A DNA stretch of 6,329 nucleotides from Candidatus Paenalcaligenes intestinipullorum (GCA_019120675.1 DWUQ01000176.1:1-6329), one strand, 5' to 3'; positions 1 to 6,167 are shown, counted from the stretch's first letter. Made by a program: numbers and translations. The notes: generated from the sequence alone by a model not told the origin.

Positions 1-435
1 GCTTTAGCCCCCCTTGCCACCATCGCTGTGGCACCCCATATTTATGTAGAAACGCAAACCACGGCTGCGGTACAGCAGACTGGCCTTAATTATCAATCCG
101 GAACACTGCGTGAACGCCTAGCTGCGTATCATCGCAACGTGGACTCGGCCTTTTACCCATGGCACAACGCGTGGACACGGGATGACTTCCAACAGTGGAA
201 TATTGAAAGCGAACTGAAAACTCTACACGGCCCGTTATTGTTGGTCCAAGGGGATCGCGATGAGTACGCGTCTCTGGACCACATCCAACGAATTGCAGCG
301 CATGCTACACATAGCCAGTCCGTTGTGCTGCCTGACGTGGGCCACTGGCCGCATATGGAGCGTCCGCTGGGATTGATGCAGGAGTGTGTGGGGTTTTTAA
401 ATAGTGTCCTCAAACGCCGCCGCCGCTCGACTTAA
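1..435 (+). CDS. alpha/beta-fold hydrolase, C-terminal part (partial at left edge)
   Basis: The frame is open from base 1, so the gene starts outside the window. The GTG at 28 is internal to the fold and not a credible start. The 144 visible residues carry the end of an alpha/beta-hydrolase: a strand ending VAPHIYVE, a helical cap-like stretch with aromatic residues (FYPWHNAW), then strand LLLVQGDRDEY with the likely catalytic acid at visible residue 87, and GHWPHMERP with the likely catalytic histidine at residue 115. The nucleophile elbow (GxSxG) must lie upstream and is not seen. Family knowledge predicts a soluble cytoplasmic serine hydrolase, but the substrate cannot be told. The protein ends in a basic KRRRRST tail. 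This tail falls within the 39-bp convergent overlap with sua5 and is probably not part of the fold. No terminator is visible between the two convergent genes. Confidence 0.85.
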   Translation, partial: ALAPLATIAVAPHIYVETQTTAAVQQTGLNYQSGTLRERLAAYHRNVDSAFYPWHNAWTRDDFQQWNIESELKTLHGPLLLVQGDRDEYASLDHIQRIAAHATHSQSVVLPDVGHWPHMERPLGLMQECVGFLNSVLKRRRRST

Positions 436-1461
436 ACGATCGTTGACCCCTGCCCACTCTGGCGTAGTCGGTAGAGACTGCACATAAATCGCGTGCAGAG
501 ACTGGGTATCCAGCTGGCGCAATACTGCATACAAACGCTGAGCCCAAACGTGTGGATCATGAGGCAACTGCAACCATTGTACGCTCGGAGACACGCCTGA
601 AGGTGCAGCATCCAGACTCACCACGGCGACTTTCGTAGAGGATGCTGAGGACGTCTTCACCTCATTCTGTTTATCAACAACCGACTCGCTCCGTAAACGC
701 GACACAATCCCTGTTAAGGGCATGAAATATAGCGGAGTGCGCGGCGCATAATGGGCTTTCAGTGAACCAGAGACCCGCGGGGCATCGGCTTGTGCGCCAA
801 CCTGTACAGTACGCCCCAATGCCGCTTCGATTTGCGCCACAGTAATGCTGCCTGGACGTAATACAGCAATTGCCTCAGCACCGCGCGACACATCCACAAT
901 GGTGGACTCAATGCCCACTTGTGCTGGGCCTCCGTCGAGGATCACCGCTGGCTGCAAAGCTTGATCGGCAAATTCGGACTGCACATGCGCTGCAGTGGTG
1001 GGTGACACCTGTCCAAAACGGTTAGCAGACGGCGCGGCCACCCCGCCCTGCCCGCCTTTTAGTTGGGCAAAGGCCGTCAGCAGCGCTTGCGCTACGGGAT
1101 GCTGAGGGCAACGGATGCCTAAGGTGGCTTGGCCACCGGCCACCTCGGCAGGTATATGCGCCGCACGCGACACAATCAACGTTAAAGGCCCTGGCCAAAA
1201 ACATTCAATTAAGCGCCACGCTTCGGGCGTTAAGTCGGTGGCCCAATAGTACATATCCGCGCCTGGGGCCACATGCACAATCAAGGGGTGATTGCTAGGA
1301 CGGCCTTTAGCTTGATAGATGCCTGCTATGGCGGTGGGGTTTTCCGCATCTGCTCCTAAGCCATAGACCGTTTCGGTTGGAAACGCGACCAGCAGCCCCT
1401 CAACGAGCGCGTGTGCCGCACGCTGAATGCTCGCTGCATCGGCCTCAGCTAAGTGGCTCAT
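397..1461 (-). CDS. sua5: L-threonylcarbamoyladenylate synthase, Sua5/YwlC/TsaC2 type
   Basis: Makes threonylcarbamoyl-AMP from threonine, bicarbonate and ATP, the first step of t6A37 modification of ANN-decoding tRNAs, in the cytoplasm. The N-terminal YrdC domain (about residues 1-207) shows PTETVYGLGADA (28-39), KGRPSNHPLIVH (52-63), APSANRFGQVSPT (143-155) and GIESTIVD (183-190), followed by RPGS. A conserved HYAP (237-240) opens the C-terminal Sua5 domain, which ends with the NDRLxRAA motif. At 354 residues it is the long two-domain form, not the short TsaC form. An in-frame TTG at 1467 would add two residues. I prefer the ATG at 1461 because AGGG at 1472-1469 lies 7 nt upstream of it. 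It overlaps the end of purK by 17 nt, so translational coupling is likely. Its 3' end overlaps the convergent hydrolase gene. The family call is secure. Confidence 0.95.
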   Translation of the reverse strand: MSHLAEADAASIQRAAHALVEGLLVAFPTETVYGLGADAENPTAIAGIYQAKGRPSNHPLIVHVAPGADMYYWATDLTPEAWRLIECFWPGPLTLIVSRAAHIPAEVAGGQATLGIRCPQHPVAQALLTAFAQLKGGQGGVAAPSANRFGQVSPTTAAHVQSEFADQALQPAVILDGGPAQVGIESTIVDVSRGAEAIAVLRPGSITVAQIEAALGRTVQVGAQADAPRVSGSLKAHYAPRTPLYFMPLTGIVSRLRSESVVDKQNEVKTSSASSTKVAVVSLDAAPSGVSPSVQWLQLPHDPHVWAQRLYAVLRQLDTQSLHAIYVQSLPTTPEWAGVNDRLSRAAAAFEDTI

Positions 1462-2629
1462 ACTCAATCCCTAAGAGGTCAGCCACTTGTTTGGCTTTGT
1501 GCTGTAGGTTGTGCGGACAGTGATCTAATAGAGTGATGTGCCCCATCTTGCGGCCCGGACGCGCTTGGTTTTTGCCATACAAATGCACACTCACGCCAGA
1601 GTGTTTAAGAATTTCAGACCATTTGGGCTCACGGTATTCGCCTTGCTCATCAAACCAGATATCCCCCAACAGGTTGAGCATCAACGACGCGCTGTGTGCA
1701 AAGGGAGCCCCTAGGGGCAAAGCCGCCATAGTGCGTACTTGCTGCTCGAACTGACTGGTATAGCAGGCGTTCATTGTGAAATGGCCGCTGTTGTGAGGTC
1801 GCGGAGCGATCTCGTTAGCCAGCAGCTCACCGGATTCTAAGACGAAGAACTCCACACACAATACCCCATAGTAGTCGAGTGCTACGGCTAAAGCGGTGGC
1901 GGCCGTTTGGGCTTGCTCGTACAGGGGCTGTGCGTCGTTTTGCAACGCGGCAGTTGACACTGCAAGAATGCCATCGCGGTGCTCGTTGTGCGAAGGCACA
2001 TAACAGCGCACTTCGCCATCAATCCCTCGCGCCAACACGACGGAGATCTCGTCCTGTAGAGGTACCAAGGCCTCCAGCACACAGGGCACACCGTCAAACT
2101 CTGCAAAGGCGGCCAAGGCTTCGGCTCGGGTGCTAATACGCGCTTGGCCTTTACCGTCATAGCCCAAACGGGCTGCTTTTAAAATGCCTGGAAACAGATG
2201 ATCGGGTGCGGATTCCAAATCCGCGACGGATTGAATGGCAGCGTAGGGCACCACCGGTACCCCCGCTTGATGAATAAAGGCTTTTTCAGAAATACGGTCT
2301 TGAACGATAGACACGGCTGAGGCCGCTGGCATCACGCGACGCTGCCGACCTAAACGCTCAAGGCTGGCAGCCGGCACATTTTCAAACTCGATACTGATGG
2401 CTTGGCATTGCGCCCCTAAACGGTCCAACCCATCGGCGTCATCGTAGGCCGCACAGATATGCAAATCGGCAACGCTGCCGGCTGGGCTTTGCGGGTCGGG
2501 ATCTAAGACGGCGACACGATAGCCCATGTCTTGGGCAGCGTGGCAAAACATACGGCCTAATTGACCGCCGCCAATCATACCCAGCCACTCGTTCGGCAGG
2601 ACAGGTATGGGCAAAGTTGCTGTGTTCAT
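1445..2629 (-). CDS. purK: N5-carboxyaminoimidazole ribonucleotide synthase (PurK)
   Basis: Converts AIR, bicarbonate and ATP to N5-CAIR in de novo purine synthesis; PurE then uses the product. The 394-residue protein is an ATP-grasp enzyme. Its N-terminal nucleotide-binding motif GMIGGGQLGRM is at 17-27. The ATP-grasp region contains ILKAARLGYDGKGQ, where lysines contact ATP, then EALVPLQDEISVVLAR. The metal and phosphate site NEIAPRPHNSGH sits near residue 270. The C-terminal domain carries MLNLLGD and the KMGHITLL-like segment typical of PurK. It is somewhat longer than the roughly 355-residue E. coli enzyme because of extra residues at the N terminus and in loops. It starts 19 bp after purE and overlaps sua5 by 17 bp, so the three genes are probably one transcript. 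No convincing Shine-Dalgarno precedes its ATG (the leader reads AAAAGTAAAACCAC), which suggests reinitiation after purE. Confidence 0.96.
   Translation of the reverse strand: MNTATLPIPVLPNEWLGMIGGGQLGRMFCHAAQDMGYRVAVLDPDPQSPAGSVADLHICAAYDDADGLDRLGAQCQAISIEFENVPAASLERLGRQRRVMPAASAVSIVQDRISEKAFIHQAGVPVVPYAAIQSVADLESAPDHLFPGILKAARLGYDGKGQARISTRAEALAAFAEFDGVPCVLEALVPLQDEISVVLARGIDGEVRCYVPSHNEHRDGILAVSTAALQNDAQPLYEQAQTAATALAVALDYYGVLCVEFFVLESGELLANEIAPRPHNSGHFTMNACYTSQFEQQVRTMAALPLGAPFAHSASLMLNLLGDIWFDEQGEYREPKWSEILKHSGVSVHLYGKNQARPGRKMGHITLLDHCPHNLQHKAKQVADLLGIEYEPLS
1462..1473 (-). promoter_or_regulatory. ribosome binding site of sua5, inside purK
   Basis: On the minus strand the sequence reads TAGGGATTGAGT directly before ATG. 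The AGGG core is 7 nt from the ATG at 1461 but would overlap the spacing needed for the TTG at 1467, so it decides in favour of the ATG. The site lies in the last codons of purK, which fits coupled translation. Confidence 0.6.
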
Positions 2630-2648
2630 GTGGTTTTACTTTTAAAAA

Positions 2649-3149
2649 TCAGGACTCAACAGGCGGGACCACCATCGCACGAGCCGCTTGGTTTTGTAGT
2701 GTACGGTAGGCTTTGAGTTGGGCGCGTAGGGCCTCGTCGTGCATGGCTAGGTTTGCAATCGCATGCAAAGCGGCGTTAGCGGCTCCTGCTTCGCCAATGG
2801 CAAAGGTGGCGACCGGTACGCCACGGGGCATTTGCACGATAGACAGTAAAGAGTCCTCGCCTTTGAGATAGCGAGACGGTACGGGCACTCCAAATACCGG
2901 CACCTCGGTCAACGCTGCCAACATGCCCGGTAAGTGTGCTGCCCCCCCTGCCCCAGCAATGATGGCAGACAAACCCAAATCGGAGGCACGGGCGGCATAA
3001 TCCACCATCTCATGGGGCATACGGTGTGCCGACACCACCAAGGTTTCATAGTGAATACCGAACTCTTGAAGCACCGCCACCGCATGTTGCATGATGGGCC
3101 AATCGCTGGACGAGCCCATCACAACGCCCACCTGTACCTGTTTACTCAT
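2649..3149 (-). CDS. purE: N5-carboxyaminoimidazole ribonucleotide mutase (PurE class I)
   Basis: Rearranges N5-CAIR to CAIR, the step after PurK, as a homo-octameric cytoplasmic enzyme. The 166-residue length is normal for class I PurE. Visible motifs in order are VMGSSSDWP (10-18, substrate phosphate and ribose binding), SAHR (40-43, with the catalytic histidine at 42), IIAGAGGAAHLPGM, PVFGVPV, and the long conserved stretch beginning GEDSLLSIVQMP and ending AGAANAALHA. The dependence on a PurK partner and the SAHR motif place it in class I rather than the class II AIR carboxylases of animals. The start is ATG at 3149, with AAGG at 3161-3158 spaced 8 nt upstream. It appears to be the first gene of the purE-purK-sua5 unit because a terminator lies between it and fba. 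purC, often found directly upstream in related bacteria, is absent here. Confidence 0.97.
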   Translation of the reverse strand: MSKQVQVGVVMGSSSDWPIMQHAVAVLQEFGIHYETLVVSAHRMPHEMVDYAARASDLGLSAIIAGAGGAAHLPGMLAALTEVPVFGVPVPSRYLKGEDSLLSIVQMPRGVPVATFAIGEAGAANAALHAIANLAMHDEALRAQLKAYRTLQNQAARAMVVPPVES

Positions 3150-3210
3150 TGCTTTAGCCTTAAAACCCGTTAAAAACTGTATTTTAGTCTAAAGCCTTAG
3201 GCGGACGCCA
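3150..3210 (-). promoter_or_regulatory. putative purE-purK-sua5 promoter and leader
   Basis: The terminator after fba means purE needs its own promoter in 3150-3275. Reading the minus strand, the best -10-like hexamer is TAAAAT at 3186-3181, five of six matches to the sigma-70 consensus. TTGGCG lies 19 bp upstream as a weak -35. Transcription would start about 25 nt before the ATG. Spacing is longer than ideal and the assignment rests on consensus matching only. Confidence 0.3.
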
Positions 3211-3247
3211 ACCGCTAAAACAGAGTGTTGTTTTCCGCTAAGCCTTA
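3156..3247. repeat. three copies of AGCCTTA in the purE upstream region
   Basis: The heptamer AGCCTTA occurs on the plus strand at 3156-3162, 3193-3199 and 3241-3247. A fourth intergenic copy lies upstream of the SDR gene at 5276-5282, and one copy lies inside that gene at 5714-5720. Copy one and the 5276 copy share the longer TTAGCCTTAA. The first copy covers the purE ribosome binding site. A regulator site is possible but unproven. Confidence 0.45.
3212..3241. repeat. inverted repeat AAAACA/TGTTTT flanked by direct repeats CCGCTAA
   Basis: A 6-bp inverted repeat (AAAACA at 3217-3222, TGTTTT at 3229-3234, 6-nt spacer) is framed by two identical CCGCTAA copies at 3212-3218 and 3235-3241. It lies upstream of the candidate purE promoter, where an operator could sit. 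The arms are short, so chance is not excluded. Confidence 0.35.
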
Positions 3248-3275
3248 TGCAAACAATGAGGCGCGTCGATTGAGC

Positions 3276-3304
3276 AAAAAAAAGCCACGATACACATCGT
3301 GGCT
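3276..3304 (-). terminator. rho-independent terminator of fba
   Basis: On the minus strand a perfect 9-bp stem (AGCCACGAT and ATCGTGGCT, at 3304-3296 and 3291-3283) closes a 4-nt loop. It runs straight into eight T residues (3283-3276). It begins 9 bp after the fba stop codon. There is no T tract on the plus strand side, so it works in one direction only. It separates fba from purE transcription. Confidence 0.93.
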
Positions 3305-3313
3305 GTCCGTCCC

Positions 3314-4378
3314 TTACTGGACTTTTTGAGCGAGCTCGCCGGAAGCATAGCGTCGCGCCATTTCCTCTAGGGGGATGGGCTTGATGCTGGAGGCGTGCCC
3401 AGCTGTGCCAAACTGCTGGTAACGCGCCACACAAATTGCCTTGGCGGCTTCGCGGGCAGGCTTCATGTATTCGCGTGGGTCGAATTTGTCGGGGTAAGTA
3501 AACAAGAAACGACGAATCGCCGCGGTCATCGCCAAGCGAATATCGGTATCGATATTGACTTTGCGTACACCGTATTTGATGGCTTCTTGGATTTCAGCGA
3601 CAGGCACACCGTAGGTTTCCTTCATGTCACCACCAAATTCGCGGATTTCCGCCAGCAACTCCTGAGGCACACTCGAGCTGCCGTGCATCACTAAGTGCGT
3701 ATTGGGCAAGCGGGCGTGGATTTCTTTGACCCGCTCAATGGATAGAATATCGCCGGTGGGCTCACGGGTGAACTTGTACGCCCCATGGCTGGTACCAATA
3801 GCAATCGCTAAGGCATCCAACTGAGTACGGCGGACAAATTCGGCGGCCTCTTCGGGGCTAGTGAGTAACTCGTCACGGGTAAGGGTACCCTCAAAACCGT
3901 GGCCGTCCTCCTTGTCGCCCTGCATGGTTTCAAGTGACCCTAAGCAGCCTAGCTCACCTTCGACGGTAACGCCTAATTTGTGCGCCATATCCACCACACG
4001 CTTGGTGACGTCGGCGTTGTACTCAAAGTCGGCAACCGTTTTGCCGTCTTCTTGGAGGGAGCCGTCCATCATGACGCTGGTGAAACCTAAATCAATAGCA
4101 CCTTGGCAAATGGCTGGGGATTGACCGTGGTCTTGGTGCATGACCACAGGAATATGGGGGTAGGTTTCCACCGCAGACTGGATTAAGCCTTTGAGGAATT
4201 TTTCTCCTGCGTATTTGCGTGCCCCCGCTGAAGCTTGCATGATGACGGGGCTGTTGGTCTCGTGAGCCGCCTCCATGATGGCTTGCACCTGCTCAAGGTT
4301 GTTGACGTTAAAGGCAGGAATGCCGTACTCGTGCTCGGCTGCGTGATCCAATAGTTGGCGTAGTGACACCAAGGCCAT
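3314..4378 (-). CDS. fba: fructose-bisphosphate aldolase, class II (CbbA type)
   Basis: Reversibly cleaves fructose-1,6-bisphosphate to dihydroxyacetone phosphate and glyceraldehyde-3-phosphate in glycolysis, gluconeogenesis and, in autotrophs, the Calvin cycle. The 354-residue length matches the zinc-dependent class II CbbA-type subfamily found in betaproteobacteria. Key residues are visible: VVMHQDHG with the catalytic Asp83 and metal ligand His84, VEGELG with Glu142, the zinc ligand His198 in GTSHGAYK, the ligand His232 in MHGSSSVP, and NIDTD (275-279) that binds the substrate phosphate. The start ATG at 4378 has a strong AGGAG at 4390-4386, 7 nt upstream. The gene stands alone between mog (79 bp upstream) and a strong terminator. 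The pyk and purC neighbours common in related bacteria are not present. The identification is secure. Confidence 0.98.
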   Translation of the reverse strand: MALVSLRQLLDHAAEHEYGIPAFNVNNLEQVQAIMEAAHETNSPVIMQASAGARKYAGEKFLKGLIQSAVETYPHIPVVMHQDHGQSPAICQGAIDLGFTSVMMDGSLQEDGKTVADFEYNADVTKRVVDMAHKLGVTVEGELGCLGSLETMQGDKEDGHGFEGTLTRDELLTSPEEAAEFVRRTQLDALAIAIGTSHGAYKFTREPTGDILSIERVKEIHARLPNTHLVMHGSSSVPQELLAEIREFGGDMKETYGVPVAEIQEAIKYGVRKVNIDTDIRLAMTAAIRRFLFTYPDKFDPREYMKPAREAAKAICVARYQQFGTAGHASSIKPIPLEEMARRYASGELAQKVQ

Positions 4379-4457
4379 GAGAAATCTCCTGAAAATCTGA
4401 TATAGATAAGCGAATACTTATAATTTTAAAGGGGAACGCAAATTCTTGCTTGATTGC
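4379..4457 (-). promoter_or_regulatory. mog-fba intergenic region, putative fba promoter
   Basis: This 79-bp AT-rich gap contains the fba Shine-Dalgarno AGGAG (4390-4386). It also holds a TATAAG -10-like hexamer on the minus strand (4422-4417) and a short inverted repeat, ATAAG/CTTAT, at 4406-4410 and 4417-4421. No well-spaced -35 accompanies the hexamer and no terminator is seen after mog. Read-through from mog and a local promoter are both possible. Confidence 0.25.
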
Positions 4458-5096
4458 TTACGAAGCGTTGCCACGGCGAGCGGATTTGGGCCTAAAGGCC
4501 TTGACCATCTCGGTGTTGGTTTCGATATAAGGGCCGCCGATAAGGTCGATGCAGTACGGCACCGCTGCAAAAATACCCGGCACGGCGTTATCGCCTGCTG
4601 CACCCGCGGGTAAGCCTTGAAGGGTTTCTTGGATCGCTTTGGGCTGTCCGGGTAAATTTATAATAAGCGCCGCGTGTGTGGAATCCGCTACCTCACGGAT
4701 CACTGCTACTTGGCGCGACAAGATCGCCGTCGGCACAAAATTTAAACTGATCTGGCGCATTTGCTCACCAAAACCAGGCATTTCTTTAGTGGCAACCGCT
4801 AGGGTGGCCTCGGGTGTTAGATCGCGCCGTGCCGGCCCGGTGCCCCCAGTAGTGAGCACCAAATCACAGCCCACGTGATCGACCAACTCAATAAGGGCCT
4901 GTGAAATCGCCGCAGGCTCATCCGGGACTAAGCGCTCGGCAAATTGACAGTCGGAAGTCAACGCTGAGCTTAACCAGCCTTTGAGTGCCGGTAGACCTTC
5001 GTCCACATACTCACCCTTAGAGGCGCGATCGGAAACCGACACCACCCCTACCAGCAGATCATCCTCATGGCGACGCGTTAATACTGAGCCTTGCAT
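4458..5096 (-). CDS. mog: molybdopterin adenylyltransferase (MogA)
   Basis: Adenylylates molybdopterin with ATP so that MoeA can insert molybdate during molybdenum cofactor synthesis; acts in the cytoplasm as a trimer. Family motifs in order are VGVVSVSDRASKGEYVDEG (16-34), LTTGGTGPARRDLTPEAT (81-98, including the conserved acidic residue Asp92), MPGFGEQMR (106-114), INLPGQPKAI (146-155), and a C-terminal AAVPYCIDLIGGPYIET followed by AFRPKSARR, closely resembling the E. coli Mog tail as I recall it. A GTG at 5108 would give 216 residues. I prefer the ATG at 5096 (212 residues) because GAGGG at 5106-5102 lies just upstream of it and overlaps the GTG. It is transcribed toward fba with a 79-bp gap. 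No other cofactor gene is in the window, so its presence beside fba looks incidental. Confidence 0.95.
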   Translation of the reverse strand: MQGSVLTRRHEDDLLVGVVSVSDRASKGEYVDEGLPALKGWLSSALTSDCQFAERLVPDEPAAISQALIELVDHVGCDLVLTTGGTGPARRDLTPEATLAVATKEMPGFGEQMRQISLNFVPTAILSRQVAVIREVADSTHAALIINLPGQPKAIQETLQGLPAGAAGDNAVPGIFAAVPYCIDLIGGPYIETNTEMVKAFRPKSARRGNAS

Positions 5097-5109
5097 GCTT
5101 ACCCTCACT
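5097..5109 (-). promoter_or_regulatory. ribosome binding site of mog
   Basis: The minus strand reads AGTGAGGGTAAGC directly before ATG. GAGGG at 5106-5102 is 5 nt from the ATG. The upstream in-frame GTG (5108-5106) overlaps this core and has no purine-rich site of its own, so the ATG at 5096 is the likelier start. Confidence 0.6.
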
Positions 5110-5145
5110 TGATAACCAAAAGCTATTTACAAGCTTGAAAATACG

Positions 5146-5164
5146 TGTTTAGTTTATAGTTTAA
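5146..5164 (-). promoter_or_regulatory. putative mog promoter -10 region with tandem TAGTTTA
   Basis: The minus strand has TATAAA at 5158-5153, five of six matches to a sigma-70 -10, about 56 bp before the mog ATG. No good -35 is seen. The same spot is a perfect tandem of TAGTTTA on the plus strand (5150-5156 and 5157-5163), which may be an operator-like element or simply AT-rich sequence. Confidence 0.3.
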
Positions 5165-5240
5165 CTGGAAAGACCCAGAACGCATAAAACACACAGGCTA
5201 TCGATTCATTAAATTTTTACCGACTTGGAAAAAGATATTT

Positions 5241-5291
5241 TTAAAGCATAGCAAACCTTACAAATTACCCATGTTAGCCTTAATGCTTTAA
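5241..5291. repeat. perfect 9-bp inverted repeat TTAAAGCAT/ATGCTTTAA upstream of the SDR gene
   Basis: TTAAAGCAT at 5241-5249 and its exact reverse complement ATGCTTTAA at 5283-5291 are separated by 33 nt. The right arm ends 24 nt before the SDR start codon and 14 nt before its Shine-Dalgarno. Arm centres are 42 bp apart, close to four helical turns. It could be a paired operator or a 5'-leader hairpin. No T tract follows, so it is not an intrinsic terminator. Confidence 0.5.
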
Positions 5292-5315
5292 CTACTTTTC
5301 ACAACGAGGCGAGCG

Positions 5316-6164
5316 ATGCGCTTACTTTATGCGGGTGGCGGTGATATTGCACACCGCACGATGGAACAGCTCAAACATACAGCCCAAGCCCAATGGTGTT
5401 TACGCCGCTCAGCGGGGGATCAGTCGTTTTTGCCCGCAAACGCTCAGTATATTCAGGCGGATCTCACCCAGCCAAATAGTCTAGAAGCGCTGCCGGATGC
5501 TATGAGTCACGTGTTGTATACCGCTACCCCTGATGGGCGCACGCCCGAGGCCTACCAGGCGGTGTTTAATCAAGGTCTAAAAAATCTGCTTAATGCTTTA
5601 GATCTCTCCACGCTAAAGCGTTTTGTGTTTGTGTCTTCCACTGCCGTGTATGGGCCTAGCGCTACCTGGCAAGATGAAACCAGCCCAACCCCTGCGCCCG
5701 CCTTTAATGGTCAAGCCTTACTCAAAGCCGAGGAGTTTTTACGCCAGCGCTTAGGTGACAAGCTCGTTGTACTGCGCTTTACGGGAATTTATGGCCTAGA
5801 GCGGATGACTCTGATCCAACGTCTCAAAGCCGGTAACGTACAGGTTGCTGCCTCCAAGGGGAATTGGGCCAACCGTATCCACATCGACGATGTGGTGCAA
5901 GCGTGCACACATGTATTACAGCGACCCGATGCGAACGGCGTCTACGTGGGCACGGACGATACCCCTATTGAAATTTACACGCTTTACCAACAATTAGCCG
6001 CTTGGTTGGACGCACCCGAGCCGATTGCGAACCTCGATGCACCCGCTCAAGGCAAGCGCTTTCGTAATCAACGCCTCAAAGACAGCGGCTGGACACCAAA
6101 ATGGCCCGACACCTTAGAAGGCTATCGGGCCATTTATCAGCAGCTAGGACTATTACGCCAATAA
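5316..6164 (+). CDS. atypical SDR, NAD-dependent epimerase/dehydratase-like protein
   Basis: A 282-residue Rossmann-fold protein of the extended/atypical short-chain dehydrogenase superfamily, resembling YeeZ-like proteins. The N-terminal strand and glycine loop read LLYAGGGDIAHR (3-14), a variant with Ala where the third glycine of GxxGxxG would be. ADLTQP (48-53) matches the cofactor-adjacent acidic motif. FVSSTAVYGP (105-114) is the epimerase-type serine strand. LRFTGIYG (153-160) and RIHIDD (187-192) follow as in extended SDRs. The usual YxxxK is QALLK (133-137): Lys137 is kept but the catalytic Tyr is Gln, so classical SDR chemistry is doubtful. The start ATG at 5316 has GAGG at 5306-5309, 6 nt upstream. 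It is divergent from mog and convergent with pgk, so it forms its own transcript. No signal peptide or membrane segment is seen. Substrate and pathway are unknown. Confidence 0.85.
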   Translation: MRLLYAGGGDIAHRTMEQLKHTAQAQWCLRRSAGDQSFLPANAQYIQADLTQPNSLEALPDAMSHVLYTATPDGRTPEAYQAVFNQGLKNLLNALDLSTLKRFVFVSSTAVYGPSATWQDETSPTPAPAFNGQALLKAEEFLRQRLGDKLVVLRFTGIYGLERMTLIQRLKAGNVQVAASKGNWANRIHIDDVVQACTHVLQRPDANGVYVGTDDTPIEIYTLYQQLAAWLDAPEPIANLDAPAQGKRFRNQRLKDSGWTPKWPDTLEGYRAIYQQLGLLRQ

Positions 6165-6167
6165 GCT

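Noticed and set aside
28..30. GTG at 28 as the start of the hydrolase gene
   Set aside because: The frame is open upstream to base 1, and the residues before it (including LATIAVAPH) fit the hydrolase core, so the gene is cut by the window edge.
415..426. (CGC)4 run as a phase-variable repeat
   Set aside because: It is a triplet repeat, so length changes would not shift frame in either overlapping gene, and four copies are too few to suggest active slippage.
1022..1204. Minus-strand frame inside sua5
   Set aside because: A same-strand shadow of the YrdC domain coding sequence with low-complexity content.
1879..2136. Plus-strand open frame opposite purK, rich in Arg and Pro
   Set aside because: It lies wholly antisense to the conserved purK coding sequence, has no ribosome binding site and no recognisable domain. 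It reflects codon bias of the real gene.
3200..3209. GGCGGACGCC as a hairpin upstream of purE
   Set aside because: The possible stem is 4 bp with a 2-nt loop, which is sterically poor, and it overlaps the candidate -35 region.
3189..3434. Minus-strand open frame spanning the end of fba and the intergenic region
   Set aside because: It runs through the fba 3' end in another frame and across the strong terminator. The sequence has no family features.
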